Source: Ekhidna sp051379705
GTDB taxonomy: Bacteria; Bacteroidota; Bacteroidia; Cytophagales; Cyclobacteriaceae
NCBI RefSeq assembly: GCF_051379705.1
Contig: NZ_CP179868.1
Location: 1,550,001 to 1,614,000, forward strand
Direction of reading: 5' to 3'
Length of the DNA: 64,000 bases
The notes below the pieces were generated by a model. That model did no database searches. It saw only the letters and a list, made by a program, of their open reading frames with translations, and was not told where the DNA came from. The position numbers were made by a program, and so were the translations under genes. Within the stretch, counting starts at the first letter, position 1. Every line of letters starts with the position of its first letter. This document shows, piece after piece, positions 1-7,819 of the stretch.

Positions 1-76
1 TTAATGTAGATTGTCGAGGCTTTATAATTGACACTAATTCACTGAAGTGAAATATGTGATGTCGTTGGAATACTAT

Positions 77-418
77 TCAATTGGTGCGATTCAAATAATC
101 GTCCGCAAAATCCATTTGGTCTTCAGAAAGCTTGTTTTTAGATGCACACAGTCCCATAAAGGTATTTTGCCCAATCCGCTTAAGCTTTACGATCGAATTA
201 TCATCTTCGTGAGAATAGAAGTCGTTGAATTTAGTGAGAGTATCTATGCCATGCGCTTTATCAAGCTCAATGACTTGTTCCTCATGAGTGGGCTTTTCAG
301 AACATTTATATACAAAAGACCGATCTGTAGTATCTAATACGAACACAAAGCCATTTGGCACTATTTTTTTTAGCGCATTGATTGTCTGATGTGTGTTTGA
401 AATAATCATAGCTGTCAA
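77..418 (-). CDS. Hypothetical protein, 113 aa
   Basis: I do not recognise this family. The protein is small, soluble and mildly acidic, without a signal peptide or membrane segment. The N-terminal third (about residues 3-35) has an alternating hydrophobic pattern, while the C-terminal half is charged and helical, ending in ADDYLNRTN. The minus-strand frame is preferred over an overlapping plus-strand frame because its composition is that of a normal soluble protein and it runs with the downstream response regulator gene. A palindrome GTCATG-N5-CATGAC lies 12 bp upstream of the start. Met4 (409) is an alternative start. Confidence 0.55.
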   Translation of the reverse strand: MTAMIISNTHQTINALKKIVPNGFVFVLDTTDRSFVYKCSEKPTHEEQVIELDKAHGIDTLTKFNDFYSHEDDNSIVKLKRIGQNTFMGLCASKNKLSEDQMDFADDYLNRTN

Positions 419-429
419 AACCCAACATT

Positions 430-446
430 GTCATGTCAAACATGAC
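430..446. promoter_or_regulatory. Inverted repeat upstream of the 113-aa gene
   Basis: GTCATG and CATGAC are perfect inverted arms separated by TCAAA. The repeat lies 12-28 bp before the start of the minus-strand gene at 418. No T-run follows on either strand, so an operator is more likely than a terminator. The binding protein is unknown. Confidence 0.3.
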
Positions 447-539
447 CTGAATTACTAAAACCAATCAAATGTACTATTAAAGGAAGAATTTAAAATTCAG
501 GTAAATACGGCTCTTGCAATAGTTAAAATAACTATGAAT

Positions 540-1193
540 TTAGGACTCAATCAACCCTAAATTCATGGCTTTTTTGATGAGTTCAGCCATATTTTTAGCA
601 TGAAGCTTTTTCATGATATTGCCTCGATGCGCCTCCACGGTTCTCTCACTAATAAAAAGTTTGTCTGCTATTTCCTGGCTTTTCAAACCGTTTGAAATAT
701 CATTTAAAACTTCAATCTCTCGTTTAGTAAGCTGGACACTTTCGGCCTTTTTCTTCTCTTTCTTTATTTCTTTATAGGAGTTGAGTGCTGTGTCAATTAC
801 TTCTCGACTAAAGAATTTTCCTCCATCTAATACCTTTTCAATAGCTACTAAAATTTCGTCTGCTACACTGTCTTTTACAACATACCCTGCGATATTGAAA
901 TTTAAACCTTCCATAACGTACTCCTCATCCTTATACATGCTTAGGATTATGATTTTAATGTCAGGATATTTTTCTCCTATTAATTTGGAGGCTTCCAGTC
1001 CGGTCATTTCGGGCATGGAAATATCCATCAATATGATGTCCGGAATATTGCCCTCATCTAGTGCTGAAATGGCTTTGGTAGAGCGATCATACTCTCCGAT
1101 AATCTCAATCGACTGATCCATATCGATAATGCTGCGAACTCCCTTACGCACCAACTCATGATCTTCTACTAGAAATAATTTAGTCTTTTTCAT
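540..1193 (-). CDS. NarL/LuxR-family response regulator
   Basis: This is a two-domain response regulator of 217 aa. The receiver domain (about 1-120) has acidic residues Glu10 and Asp11, phosphoacceptor Asp57 in LMDISMPEM, and a conserved Lys in VVKDS. A LuxR/GerE helix-turn-helix follows at about 150-210, with LTKREIEVL and the recognition segment FISERTVEAHRGNIMKKL. Its start overlaps the end of the upstream hybrid kinase gene by 14 nt, so the two are co-transcribed and very probably form a cognate pair, with the kinase at 1180-2535 phosphorylating Asp57. No promoter is visible between them. Confidence 0.93.
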   Translation of the reverse strand: MKKTKLFLVEDHELVRKGVRSIIDMDQSIEIIGEYDRSTKAISALDEGNIPDIILMDISMPEMTGLEASKLIGEKYPDIKIIILSMYKDEEYVMEGLNFNIAGYVVKDSVADEILVAIEKVLDGGKFFSREVIDTALNSYKEIKKEKKKAESVQLTKREIEVLNDISNGLKSQEIADKLFISERTVEAHRGNIMKKLHAKNMAELIKKAMNLGLIES

Positions 1194-2535
1194 ATGGAAT
1201 TTTTAAACTGATAAAGGTACCCGAGCCTTTTTTTGTGTCAATATTACACTCTGCATTTAATACTTCGGCCCTAAATAAGATATTCTGTAAGCCATGATGA
1301 GAAGTGTCTTCTTTATAGTCTCCTATCTCAAATCCAACACCGTCATCTTCAATAGACATTTGTATATGATCTTCAAAACCATATAACTGAATAGCCGCAC
1401 TTGTCGCCTCAGAATGCTTGATGATATTTGAGATATTCTCTTGTGAGATCCGATATATATTGACTTTAAGTTTCATGTCCAACTCAGGCAAATCCTCTGT
1501 TTGTAACTCAAATCGAATGTTTGAGCTTTTGTTCGCCTGATCTACAATCTTTTTTAAACACACATCTATTGGGAAATCGCTGAGGAGTGTGGGGAGCAGA
1601 CCATCTGTGACCTTTCTCATTTCATCAAGAAACTGATCTACCATGTCCACCAAAACCTCTTGTGTATCTCCTTTTTTAACTGCCAATTTTATCATATTGG
1701 CTATTTGACCCACTCCATCGTGTAAATCTCTGGCTATTCGTTCTCGCTCTTTTTCCTGACCTTCTATAAAAGACAGTAGCCTCCTGTTTTTTATGTCTTC
1801 GTTTGCTTCTCTGATCCGTACTCGCTCAGTGATATCTTTAAAGAAGAAAAGTGTGTATTCCTCGTCAAGTGAAACATTGTGAGAGTAGAAATCTCCATAA
1901 ACTCGATCGGTGCTATCCAAGATCAACTCTACCTCAGTTGCCTCTTCTTTGCCGACTATATCAGAATATGCTTCTCTGTTTAAATCTGAAAAGTTGAGTA
2001 CTTCATAAATATTTCTATCCATTAATTGATCGAAAGAGCGCGAGGTGATTTGCTCTACAACCAAGTTGGCATATTTAATTACTCCCTGTGAATCCAGCAG
2101 AAAGATAGCTTTGTCAATCGAATTGATAATGGCCTGGAAAAGCTCGCTGTTCTCCTTTATTTTCTTCTCAGCTTGAGCTTTATAGAGCGCAACATCAATA
2201 TTTGATAAGAGCTCTGCCTCATTAAATGGCTTGACTACATACCCATACGGTAAACTAAATTTTGCCTTTTCAATAGTCGGCTCGTCCGTGAGAGCTGTGA
2301 GAAAGATGATTGGAATATCTAGATTTTGTTTTATCTCATATGCTGCATCTATACCATCTGAATTTGTTTCCATCATGATATCCATGAGAATCAGATTTGG
2401 AATTTCGGTAGACGCGACGCTGACAGCCTCCTTCCCTGAGTATACTGATACAACTTCATGTCCGCCTGACTCGAGGGCATGTTTAATATGTTGGTTAACA
2501 ATGAGCGAGTCTTCGGCGACTAAGATTTTTCCCAT
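1180..2535 (-). CDS. Hybrid sensor kinase: receiver-PAS-HisKA_3-HATPase
   Basis: This cytoplasmic histidine kinase of 451 aa has an N-terminal receiver domain. The order is receiver (1-118, acidic Glu8/Asp9, phosphoacceptor Asp52 in LILMDIMME, Lys in VVKPF), PAS (about 130-240), HisKA_3 dimerisation domain with phosphoacceptor His272 in RERIARDLHDGVGQ, and a HATPase_c domain to about 448 (DDGVGF, GTFISLKIP). There is no signal peptide or membrane segment, so it should sense an intracellular cue or receive phosphate through its own receiver from another kinase. It overlaps the start of the NarL regulator gene by 14 nt, which marks its likely partner. The gene is divergent from the degenerate regulator at 2613. 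Confidence 0.92.
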   Translation of the reverse strand: MGKILVAEDSLIVNQHIKHALESGGHEVVSVYSGKEAVSVASTEIPNLILMDIMMETNSDGIDAAYEIKQNLDIPIIFLTALTDEPTIEKAKFSLPYGYVVKPFNEAELLSNIDVALYKAQAEKKIKENSELFQAIINSIDKAIFLLDSQGVIKYANLVVEQITSRSFDQLMDRNIYEVLNFSDLNREAYSDIVGKEEATEVELILDSTDRVYGDFYSHNVSLDEEYTLFFFKDITERVRIREANEDIKNRRLLSFIEGQEKERERIARDLHDGVGQIANMIKLAVKKGDTQEVLVDMVDQFLDEMRKVTDGLLPTLLSDFPIDVCLKKIVDQANKSSNIRFELQTEDLPELDMKLKVNIYRISQENISNIIKHSEATSAAIQLYGFEDHIQMSIEDDGVGFEIGDYKEDTSHHGLQNILFRAEVLNAECNIDTKKGSGTFISLKIPYEKD

Positions 2536-2612
2536 AGGTGCTAATGAATACTATCAATTTATAAGATTTTGTGAGATATTACAATTGAAAGCGACAAGAA
2601 AGGGCTTACAAT

Positions 2613-3209
2613 ATGAAAGAGATTTTTATCGTATCAAAAAATGCTTCACTATCAAATTATTTGTACCTGATTTTAGATGAAGTCTTTCCTAACACTTTAT
2701 CGCTTGCCAGCGATTTTTCAGAGTCAGTCGACCTAATTATTATAGATTCTGAAAATATTTCTCCATTACAAATGAAGAAATATCAACATGATATCCCAAC
2801 GATTCTTTTCTGTTTTGAACTCCGCCCGGCACTGATCCAATATACTTCTCAATTTGATATAAATGGTATCATTTCGCTTTCTATGGAGGCCTCCGACATT
2901 TTGAAGACCCTTCAGGTGGCATTGGAGAAAGACATCTATTATAATGAGGTGATGATTGGAATGCTATTCTCAAACAAGGCAAATAAAATTGCAGAAAGAA
3001 TCAGGTCTCTCACTGATCGAGAAAATGAGATCTTGATACTCATGATGAAAGACCTGACTAATGAAGAAATAGCTAAGAACTTGAATCTTAGTGTTCGTAC
3101 GGTAAATGCTCACAAGGGAAATATTATGAGAAAGATCGGATCAAAAACTACGAGTGGCCTGATACAGACATTGATTGAGTATTCTGCCGAATTTAGAAAC
3201 TCGCTTTAA
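2613..3209 (+). CDS. LuxR-type regulator with a degenerate receiver domain
   Basis: This 198-aa protein has a C-terminal LuxR helix-turn-helix (about 130-190: LTDRENEIL, LSVRTVNAHKGNIMRKI). The N-terminal half has the length and strand pattern of a receiver but is degenerate. The acidic pair is replaced by Ser8-Lys9-Asn10, only Asp45 (LIIIDSEN) remains near the phosphorylation site, and the conserved Lys is absent. It is therefore unlikely to be controlled by ordinary aspartyl phosphorylation and may act as a constitutive or ligand-controlled regulator. It is divergent from the hybrid kinase gene (77-bp gap), and its last 17 nt overlap, tail to tail, the seven-PAS kinase gene. Confidence 0.85.
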   Translation: MKEIFIVSKNASLSNYLYLILDEVFPNTLSLASDFSESVDLIIIDSENISPLQMKKYQHDIPTILFCFELRPALIQYTSQFDINGIISLSMEASDILKTLQVALEKDIYYNEVMIGMLFSNKANKIAERIRSLTDRENEILILMMKDLTNEEIAKNLNLSVRTVNAHKGNIMRKIGSKTTSGLIQTLIEYSAEFRNSL

Positions 3210-6200
3210 AACCATTTTCCGGATCAATTTCTACGGTTCCGCCGAGCTGTTTTACAAAGGTTTTTACCAGAGAAACACCTAGTCCTGAACTGCTTTCGAG
3301 CACACCTTCTTGCATCTTTTTTCCGTCATTTAAGACTTTTAAGATAAATCCGCCCTCTTCTTTACTAAAGCGAATAGATATCTTCCCTTTTTCTCCAATT
3401 TTAAAACCGTGCTTCAAGGCGTTTGCCACCATCTCGCTGACCATCAGTCCAATCAATAATGCTTTTTCGACATCCAAAATTATGTTTTCGGATTCTACCT
3501 GAATGATTATCAATGAGGAGCCTTGTAGTATTTGAAGCTCCTGAGCAATATGTTCCAAGTATTCGCCAATATTGATTTCAGAAACATTGTAAAATGTGTA
3601 GAGTTTGTCATGGATCACAGACATAGCCTTGATCCGGTCGTTTACTTCATTGAAGATCACTTTTGATTTGTCATCTTCCAAATCATAGGATTTAAGTGCC
3701 AATATGGAAGAAATCAATTGCATATTGTTTTTCACTCTGTGGTGCACCTCTTTAATTAAAATATTTTTCTCTTCCAATGAAGATTCAAGGCGTGTTTGCA
3801 ATCTTTTGTCTGCAGTGATATCATAGATAACTCCAACCATCCCTTTTATCTTTCCATTGTGGTCTCGCAGTATCCGAGTAAACGCTCGCAAATACTTCTC
3901 CTCACTCTCGACTTTCACTCTAAAGTCCGATTCCAAAAAGTTGATTCCTTGCTTGACCATACTCAAGCTTCTTTCGATTACGGACTTATCTTCATCCACA
4001 AAGTAGCTTATCAGCTCGCCAATTGGGACCGGAGAATCAACCATTGTGAAAATCGAATACATCTGATCTTCCCAGAAGATTTCATTTGTCTCTCTGTCAT
4101 ATTCCCACACACCGAGGTTGGCAATTTCTGTGGCAAGTAAAATCCGATCTGACAAACGTTTGATTTTTTGTTCAGCGTGTTTTTGTTCAGAAATATCCTG
4201 CACAGTACCAATCATTCTACTCACTTTGCGATTGGCATGTTTTACCATCTTGCCTCTGCCGGAGATCCATTTTATTTTCCCTGTCTTTAGATGTTGAATT
4301 CGATAAATATGAAAGAAATCTTTTCCCTCTTTTATAGACTTTGCAAGCTTTTCTTGAAACTCTAAGAGATCTTCCGGGTGGATAAGTTTTTCAATAATGG
4401 AAACATGACGGTGCGAATCGCTAAATCCCATCATGCTGATCATTTCCTCAGAAGGCACAAAAATTCCATCATCCAGATGATATTCATAATTTGCAATCTT
4501 AGAAATCCGCTGAGCTTCCAATAACTTGGCTTGACTTTCTTGAAGTTTTCTTTCCGCTTTTTTTAGATCTGTTACATCCAGCATTCCTGTAATTGACCGC
4601 TCGAATTTTCCATCTTCATCGTATTCTGCAACTGCTGACAAAAGCACATCTATTATTTCGCCAGACTTCTTCACATACTGATATTCAATATTGCGTATGA
4701 ATCCATCTTTAAAAAGCGTGTCTATATTAGTCTCAACCACTCCCTTCGGTTCTTTAACCATAAACTCATAAGGCGTTCTTCCAATCACTTCATTTCTATC
4801 GTATCCCATCTTCTCAAGCCAGAAATCACTAACACTTATTATTTCAAGGCGCTCATTGATCGAATGCATCATCACCGGAGCCTTATTATAGATACTGCGA
4901 TATTTTTTAAGTGACTTTTCAAGTGCCATCTCAATTTCCTTACGCGTATTGATATTTTGAAGAGCGATAACTGCACCAAATGGCTCAGCAAGTCTCGTGG
5001 CTCGCATGTTGTACCATCTGCCATCTGCCAGTTTCATTTCATGATCCAACGACTTAGTCTTCTGGTTTAAAATAGATTTCAAACCAGTAGTGAGGTATTC
5101 ACCATCACCAAAGAAGTCCATAAAATCGAATATTGATTTTCCCACCTCCAAACCTGCATATGGTTGATTTTTAATATAAAGCTTGAGGTTGCGATTAATA
5201 CTCAAAACCACACCCGATCCATCAACTACCAATATTGCTTCATCCAACGCATCTAAAACGCCTTGTTTCAAGGATTCTTCCTGCTTCGATTTTTTTTCTG
5301 CCTCTTGATACTCTGTAATGTCTTCTGTGAAATAAACCACGTTATCAAGTTCATTGTGGCTATCATATAGCGGATAGTATTTGATACGATACGTCTTAGA
5401 GGCTCCCGCATGAGTCAGAGGGATCTCGGCAATTATCTCTCCTATCTCTCCATCAAAGGCCTTTTTTATTGCCTCAACCTGTGAACCCTGCGTGAATAAG
5501 TTGTTTTTAAAGATGTTGAATTTTCCGATGTACTCATCCAAATTAATTAACCAAAAACGCTCAGATTTCTCATTAGCAGCCACCAAAGTTCCCTCTCGAT
5601 CGTAAATCGTGATGGAATAGGGCGCTTCATTTATCATTTGCTTATACCTGGCTTCACTTTCTCGTAGCTGCAGTCGTGAGTTTTTCTTATCTGTAATATC
5701 CAGCATAAGCCCACGCAAAAGCTTGGGGTTTCCGTTTACCTTAACTACCTCTACCATATCCTGAACCCATCTTATCTCCCCGTTTTTATGCACCAATCGA
5801 TATTCGAGTTGATAATTATCTACATCTGGAGCTTTGTGTCTTTCATAAGCTATGACACGCTCCCTATCTTCTTCATATATTCTTGATTGCCAAAATCCGG
5901 CCTCTAGCCAATCTTCTTTTGGAAACCCTAGTAAATCGATAGCTTTCGGACTTATATAAGAAAAAGTCTGCGTACCAATTTTCGTTTCCCAAACTACAGC
6001 ATTGAGATTTTCAACCAAGATTTTATAGCGACCTTCTTCATGCTTTTGCTGCTCGTCTTTTTCCACTCTTTCTGTGATGTCGGCTAAGTTGCAAATTGCA
6101 CCTATGTGCGCATCATTTTCATTATAAAGTGGAGTTGCTTCAACGGAAAGCCACCTCAGCTTATCTTTTATCACTATACCTTGTAAGGATGCACTGACTC

Positions 6201-6444
6201 TCTTCTTATTCAATGCCGAATGAAGCGCATGTTCGCTTTTACTTAGTCTCGTTCCATTTTCAAAGCTCTTGACTTCAAAAGCAGTATAATGCTTGCCAAT
6301 TAAGTCATCTGCATCGCCTCCGTCCAACAAATCAAATGCAGCTTTATTGGCGTAAACTACAATTCCTTCTAGGTTTACCTGAAGTATGCCATGAGGCATG
6401 CTTTCTAGCACATGCTTGTGAAGTATATCAATTTGAGTATCCAA
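3193..6444 (-). CDS. Multi-PAS sensor histidine kinase (HisKA_2)
   Basis: This cytoplasmic kinase has 1083 aa. I count seven PAS/PAC-like units, beginning near residues 10, 139, 265, 392, 510, 645 and 765; several are of the PAS_3 type with the usual IRWVQ or IKWISG strand. A HisKA_2 domain follows with the H-box EVHHRVKNNMQ (His901/902) and then a HATPase domain (N-box VANALKHGF, GLGVSLV). No membrane segment is present. The PAS array suggests several internal ligands or cofactors such as haem, flavin or redox state. No receiver or cognate regulator is fused. The neighbouring degenerate LuxR protein, overlapping convergently, is the closest candidate output. Confidence 0.92.
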   Translation of the reverse strand: MDTQIDILHKHVLESMPHGILQVNLEGIVVYANKAAFDLLDGGDADDLIGKHYTAFEVKSFENGTRLSKSEHALHSALNKKRVSASLQGIVIKDKLRWLSVEATPLYNENDAHIGAICNLADITERVEKDEQQKHEEGRYKILVENLNAVVWETKIGTQTFSYISPKAIDLLGFPKEDWLEAGFWQSRIYEEDRERVIAYERHKAPDVDNYQLEYRLVHKNGEIRWVQDMVEVVKVNGNPKLLRGLMLDITDKKNSRLQLRESEARYKQMINEAPYSITIYDREGTLVAANEKSERFWLINLDEYIGKFNIFKNNLFTQGSQVEAIKKAFDGEIGEIIAEIPLTHAGASKTYRIKYYPLYDSHNELDNVVYFTEDITEYQEAEKKSKQEESLKQGVLDALDEAILVVDGSGVVLSINRNLKLYIKNQPYAGLEVGKSIFDFMDFFGDGEYLTTGLKSILNQKTKSLDHEMKLADGRWYNMRATRLAEPFGAVIALQNINTRKEIEMALEKSLKKYRSIYNKAPVMMHSINERLEIISVSDFWLEKMGYDRNEVIGRTPYEFMVKEPKGVVETNIDTLFKDGFIRNIEYQYVKKSGEIIDVLLSAVAEYDEDGKFERSITGMLDVTDLKKAERKLQESQAKLLEAQRISKIANYEYHLDDGIFVPSEEMISMMGFSDSHRHVSIIEKLIHPEDLLEFQEKLAKSIKEGKDFFHIYRIQHLKTGKIKWISGRGKMVKHANRKVSRMIGTVQDISEQKHAEQKIKRLSDRILLATEIANLGVWEYDRETNEIFWEDQMYSIFTMVDSPVPIGELISYFVDEDKSVIERSLSMVKQGINFLESDFRVKVESEEKYLRAFTRILRDHNGKIKGMVGVIYDITADKRLQTRLESSLEEKNILIKEVHHRVKNNMQLISSILALKSYDLEDDKSKVIFNEVNDRIKAMSVIHDKLYTFYNVSEINIGEYLEHIAQELQILQGSSLIIIQVESENIILDVEKALLIGLMVSEMVANALKHGFKIGEKGKISIRFSKEEGGFILKVLNDGKKMQEGVLESSSGLGVSLVKTFVKQLGGTVEIDPENGFKASF

Positions 6445-6599
6445 AATGGTGGCCGGTTTGCTTGATCAGCAAGGATAAATTTATGTGAATAACATGAAAG
6501 CTAACGTTGAATTTTGCATTGATTTCTAAGATAGTCATTTTGACTAAATCAATTTCATCGTAACTACCAAGTAGCAAATCGATGCTAGTTATATCTCTT

Positions 6600-6730
6600 T
6601 GTGTCCAAGAAATTGAGACTTCTAAAAGTAGAAGTTTAGAGATTCAGATTCTGATTCTCGTTATACGAATACAATGCGTTCAGCAGTGTGATTAGGTGAT
6701 TAGGTGCCTCGGGAGGGGTACCTTTTTTTT
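6600..6730 (+). ncRNA. Candidate small RNA ending at an intrinsic terminator
   Basis: The stretch has two perfect or near-perfect hairpins followed by a terminator hairpin and eight T residues, but no open frame of note. A transcript from this stretch would end 38 nt before the -7 element of the ferric-iron ABC operon. The 5' end given is arbitrary, set just upstream of the first hairpin. It could instead be the leader of the iron operon with a regulated terminator, because the 3' arm of the terminator can alternatively pair with GTACCC just after the T-run. Confidence 0.35.
6702..6730 (+). terminator. Intrinsic terminator upstream of the iron ABC operon
   Basis: AGGTGCCTC and GGGGTACCT form a 9-bp stem (two G-U pairs) around a GGGA loop, followed by eight T residues at 6723-6730. 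There is no A-run on the other side, so it works on the plus strand only. The GGGTAC part of the 3' arm can alternatively pair with GTACCC at 6731-6736. Confidence 0.7.
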
Positions 6731-6767
6731 GTACCCAAAAACTCTATTTAGATTGATTCTAAATAAT

Positions 6768-6775
6768 TACATTTG
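6768..6775 (+). promoter_or_regulatory. -7 promoter element of the iron ABC operon
   Basis: TACATTTG matches the Bacteroidota -7 consensus TAnnTTTG exactly. It covers the TTG codon at 6773 that would otherwise be an upstream in-frame start, which argues for ATG 6791 as the true start, with a short leader of roughly 10 nt. Confidence 0.6.
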
Positions 6776-6790
6776 CCAAAAAAGAACATT

Positions 6791-7819
6791 ATGCGATACA
6801 CAAAGCTATTATTACTCACGCTAATTATAGCCTGTTCAGGCACCAAGGAAAACAAGCAAGAAGCATCATCTGAAGATCAGGTGCTAAACGTCTACTCGCA
6901 CAGACACTATGATGCCGACAAGCAAGCCTTCGAGCGATTTACAAGCGAAACAGGTATCAAAATAAATTTGGTGAAAGCAGGCGCGGACGAGCTTATCAGT
7001 CGACTAGAAATGGAAGGTGAAAATTCGCCTGCAGATGTATTGATTACTGTAGATGCCGCTAAACTCAATAGAGCTAAATCGATGGGATTATTGCAATCTG
7101 CAGATGCAAATACCAACAACAAAGATGGATTCATAGATGCCGATAAGCAATGGTATGCAATTACGTACAGGGCAAGAGTAGTGGCTTATGATAAAGATGA
7201 CGTGGATGTATCAGAGCTGTCGACCTATGAAGATTTAGCAAGTGAAAAATGGAACGACCGCATTCTCATCAGGTCATCTAGCAGTTCATATAATCAATCG
7301 TTACTATCATCTATCATCTACGAAAATGGTGAAGATGCAGCAAGAGCTTGGGCTAAGGGAATAGTTGCAAACATGGCGCGAGAACCGAAAGGTGGAGACA
7401 GAGATCAAATAAAAGCTATTGCCTCTGATGTTGGAGATGTTGCTGTTGTAAACACCTACTATGTAGGGTTACTACTTAACTCTGATAATCCGGAGGAAGT
7501 AAAAGCCGGACAAAGAGTTGGTATTTACTTTCCCAATCAGGACGGAAGAGGTGGACATATAAATATCAGCGGTGTTGGAGTAACCAAAAATGCGCCAAAC
7601 AAAGCAAACGCAATTAAATTTATCGAATTTTTAACCAGCAAAGAGATACAAGAATTTTACGCTGCGACTTCATTTGAATATCCAGTTCATAAAGAGGTTG
7701 CTCCTGATTCTACGATAGCTGCATGGGGAGAATTCAAAATTGATGATCTCGACTATGCAACGAATCCAGACCTGCTGGATCAAGCCATAAAAATATTTGA
7801 TGAAGCTGGCTGGAACTAA
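6791..7819 (+). CDS. Ferric-iron ABC transporter substrate-binding lipoprotein
   Basis: This periplasmic iron-binding protein of the FbpA/FutA type (type II binding fold) has 342 aa. ATG 6791 gives a lipoprotein signal peptide with lipobox LIIAC, so it would be membrane-anchored. The mature protein begins VLNVYSHRHYDADKQAFERF, as in Fe(III)-binding proteins. The later segment VVNTYYVGLLL supplies the adjacent tyrosines expected as iron ligands, and YFPNQDGRGGHINISGVGV is the family C-lobe motif. An in-frame TTG at 6773 lies inside the promoter element and is rejected as the start. The permease gene overlaps its end by 20 nt. Confidence 0.93.
   Translation: MRYTKLLLLTLIIACSGTKENKQEASSEDQVLNVYSHRHYDADKQAFERFTSETGIKINLVKAGADELISRLEMEGENSPADVLITVDAAKLNRAKSMGLLQSADANTNNKDGFIDADKQWYAITYRARVVAYDKDDVDVSELSTYEDLASEKWNDRILIRSSSSSYNQSLLSSIIYENGEDAARAWAKGIVANMAREPKGGDRDQIKAIASDVGDVAVVNTYYVGLLLNSDNPEEVKAGQRVGIYFPNQDGRGGHINISGVGVTKNAPNKANAIKFIEFLTSKEIQEFYAATSFEYPVHKEVAPDSTIAAWGEFKIDDLDYATNPDLLDQAIKIFDEAGWN

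Larger units (their letters stand above)
6445..6790. other. 346-bp divergent intergenic region with RNA hairpins
   Basis: No protein gene is visible here. On the plus strand the second half contains three consecutive inverted repeats: ACTTCTA-AAAG-TAGAAGT (6618-6635), GAGATTCAG-ATT-CTGATTCTC with one T-T mismatch (6639-6659), and an intrinsic terminator at 6702-6730. The short direct repeat GTGATTAG occurs just before the terminator. A -7 element at 6768 then starts the iron-transporter operon. The terminator is oriented away from the minus-strand kinase gene, which it does not serve, so it must end a separate short plus-strand transcript. I could not find a convincing promoter for that transcript. 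Confidence 0.5.

Noticed and set aside
47..337. Plus-strand open frame of 96 codons overlapping the first gene
   Set aside because: Its composition (rich in Ile, Phe, Arg, Val) is that of an antisense frame, and the minus-strand frame at 77-418 looks like a normal protein.
519..535. Hairpin ATAGTTA-AAA-TAACTAT just past the first response regulator gene
   Set aside because: The stem is only A+T-rich and lacks a T-run, so terminator function is not supported.
6773..6790. TTG start six codons upstream for the iron-binding lipoprotein
   Set aside because: The TTG is part of the -7 element TACATTTG, and ATG 6791 gives a clean lipoprotein signal.
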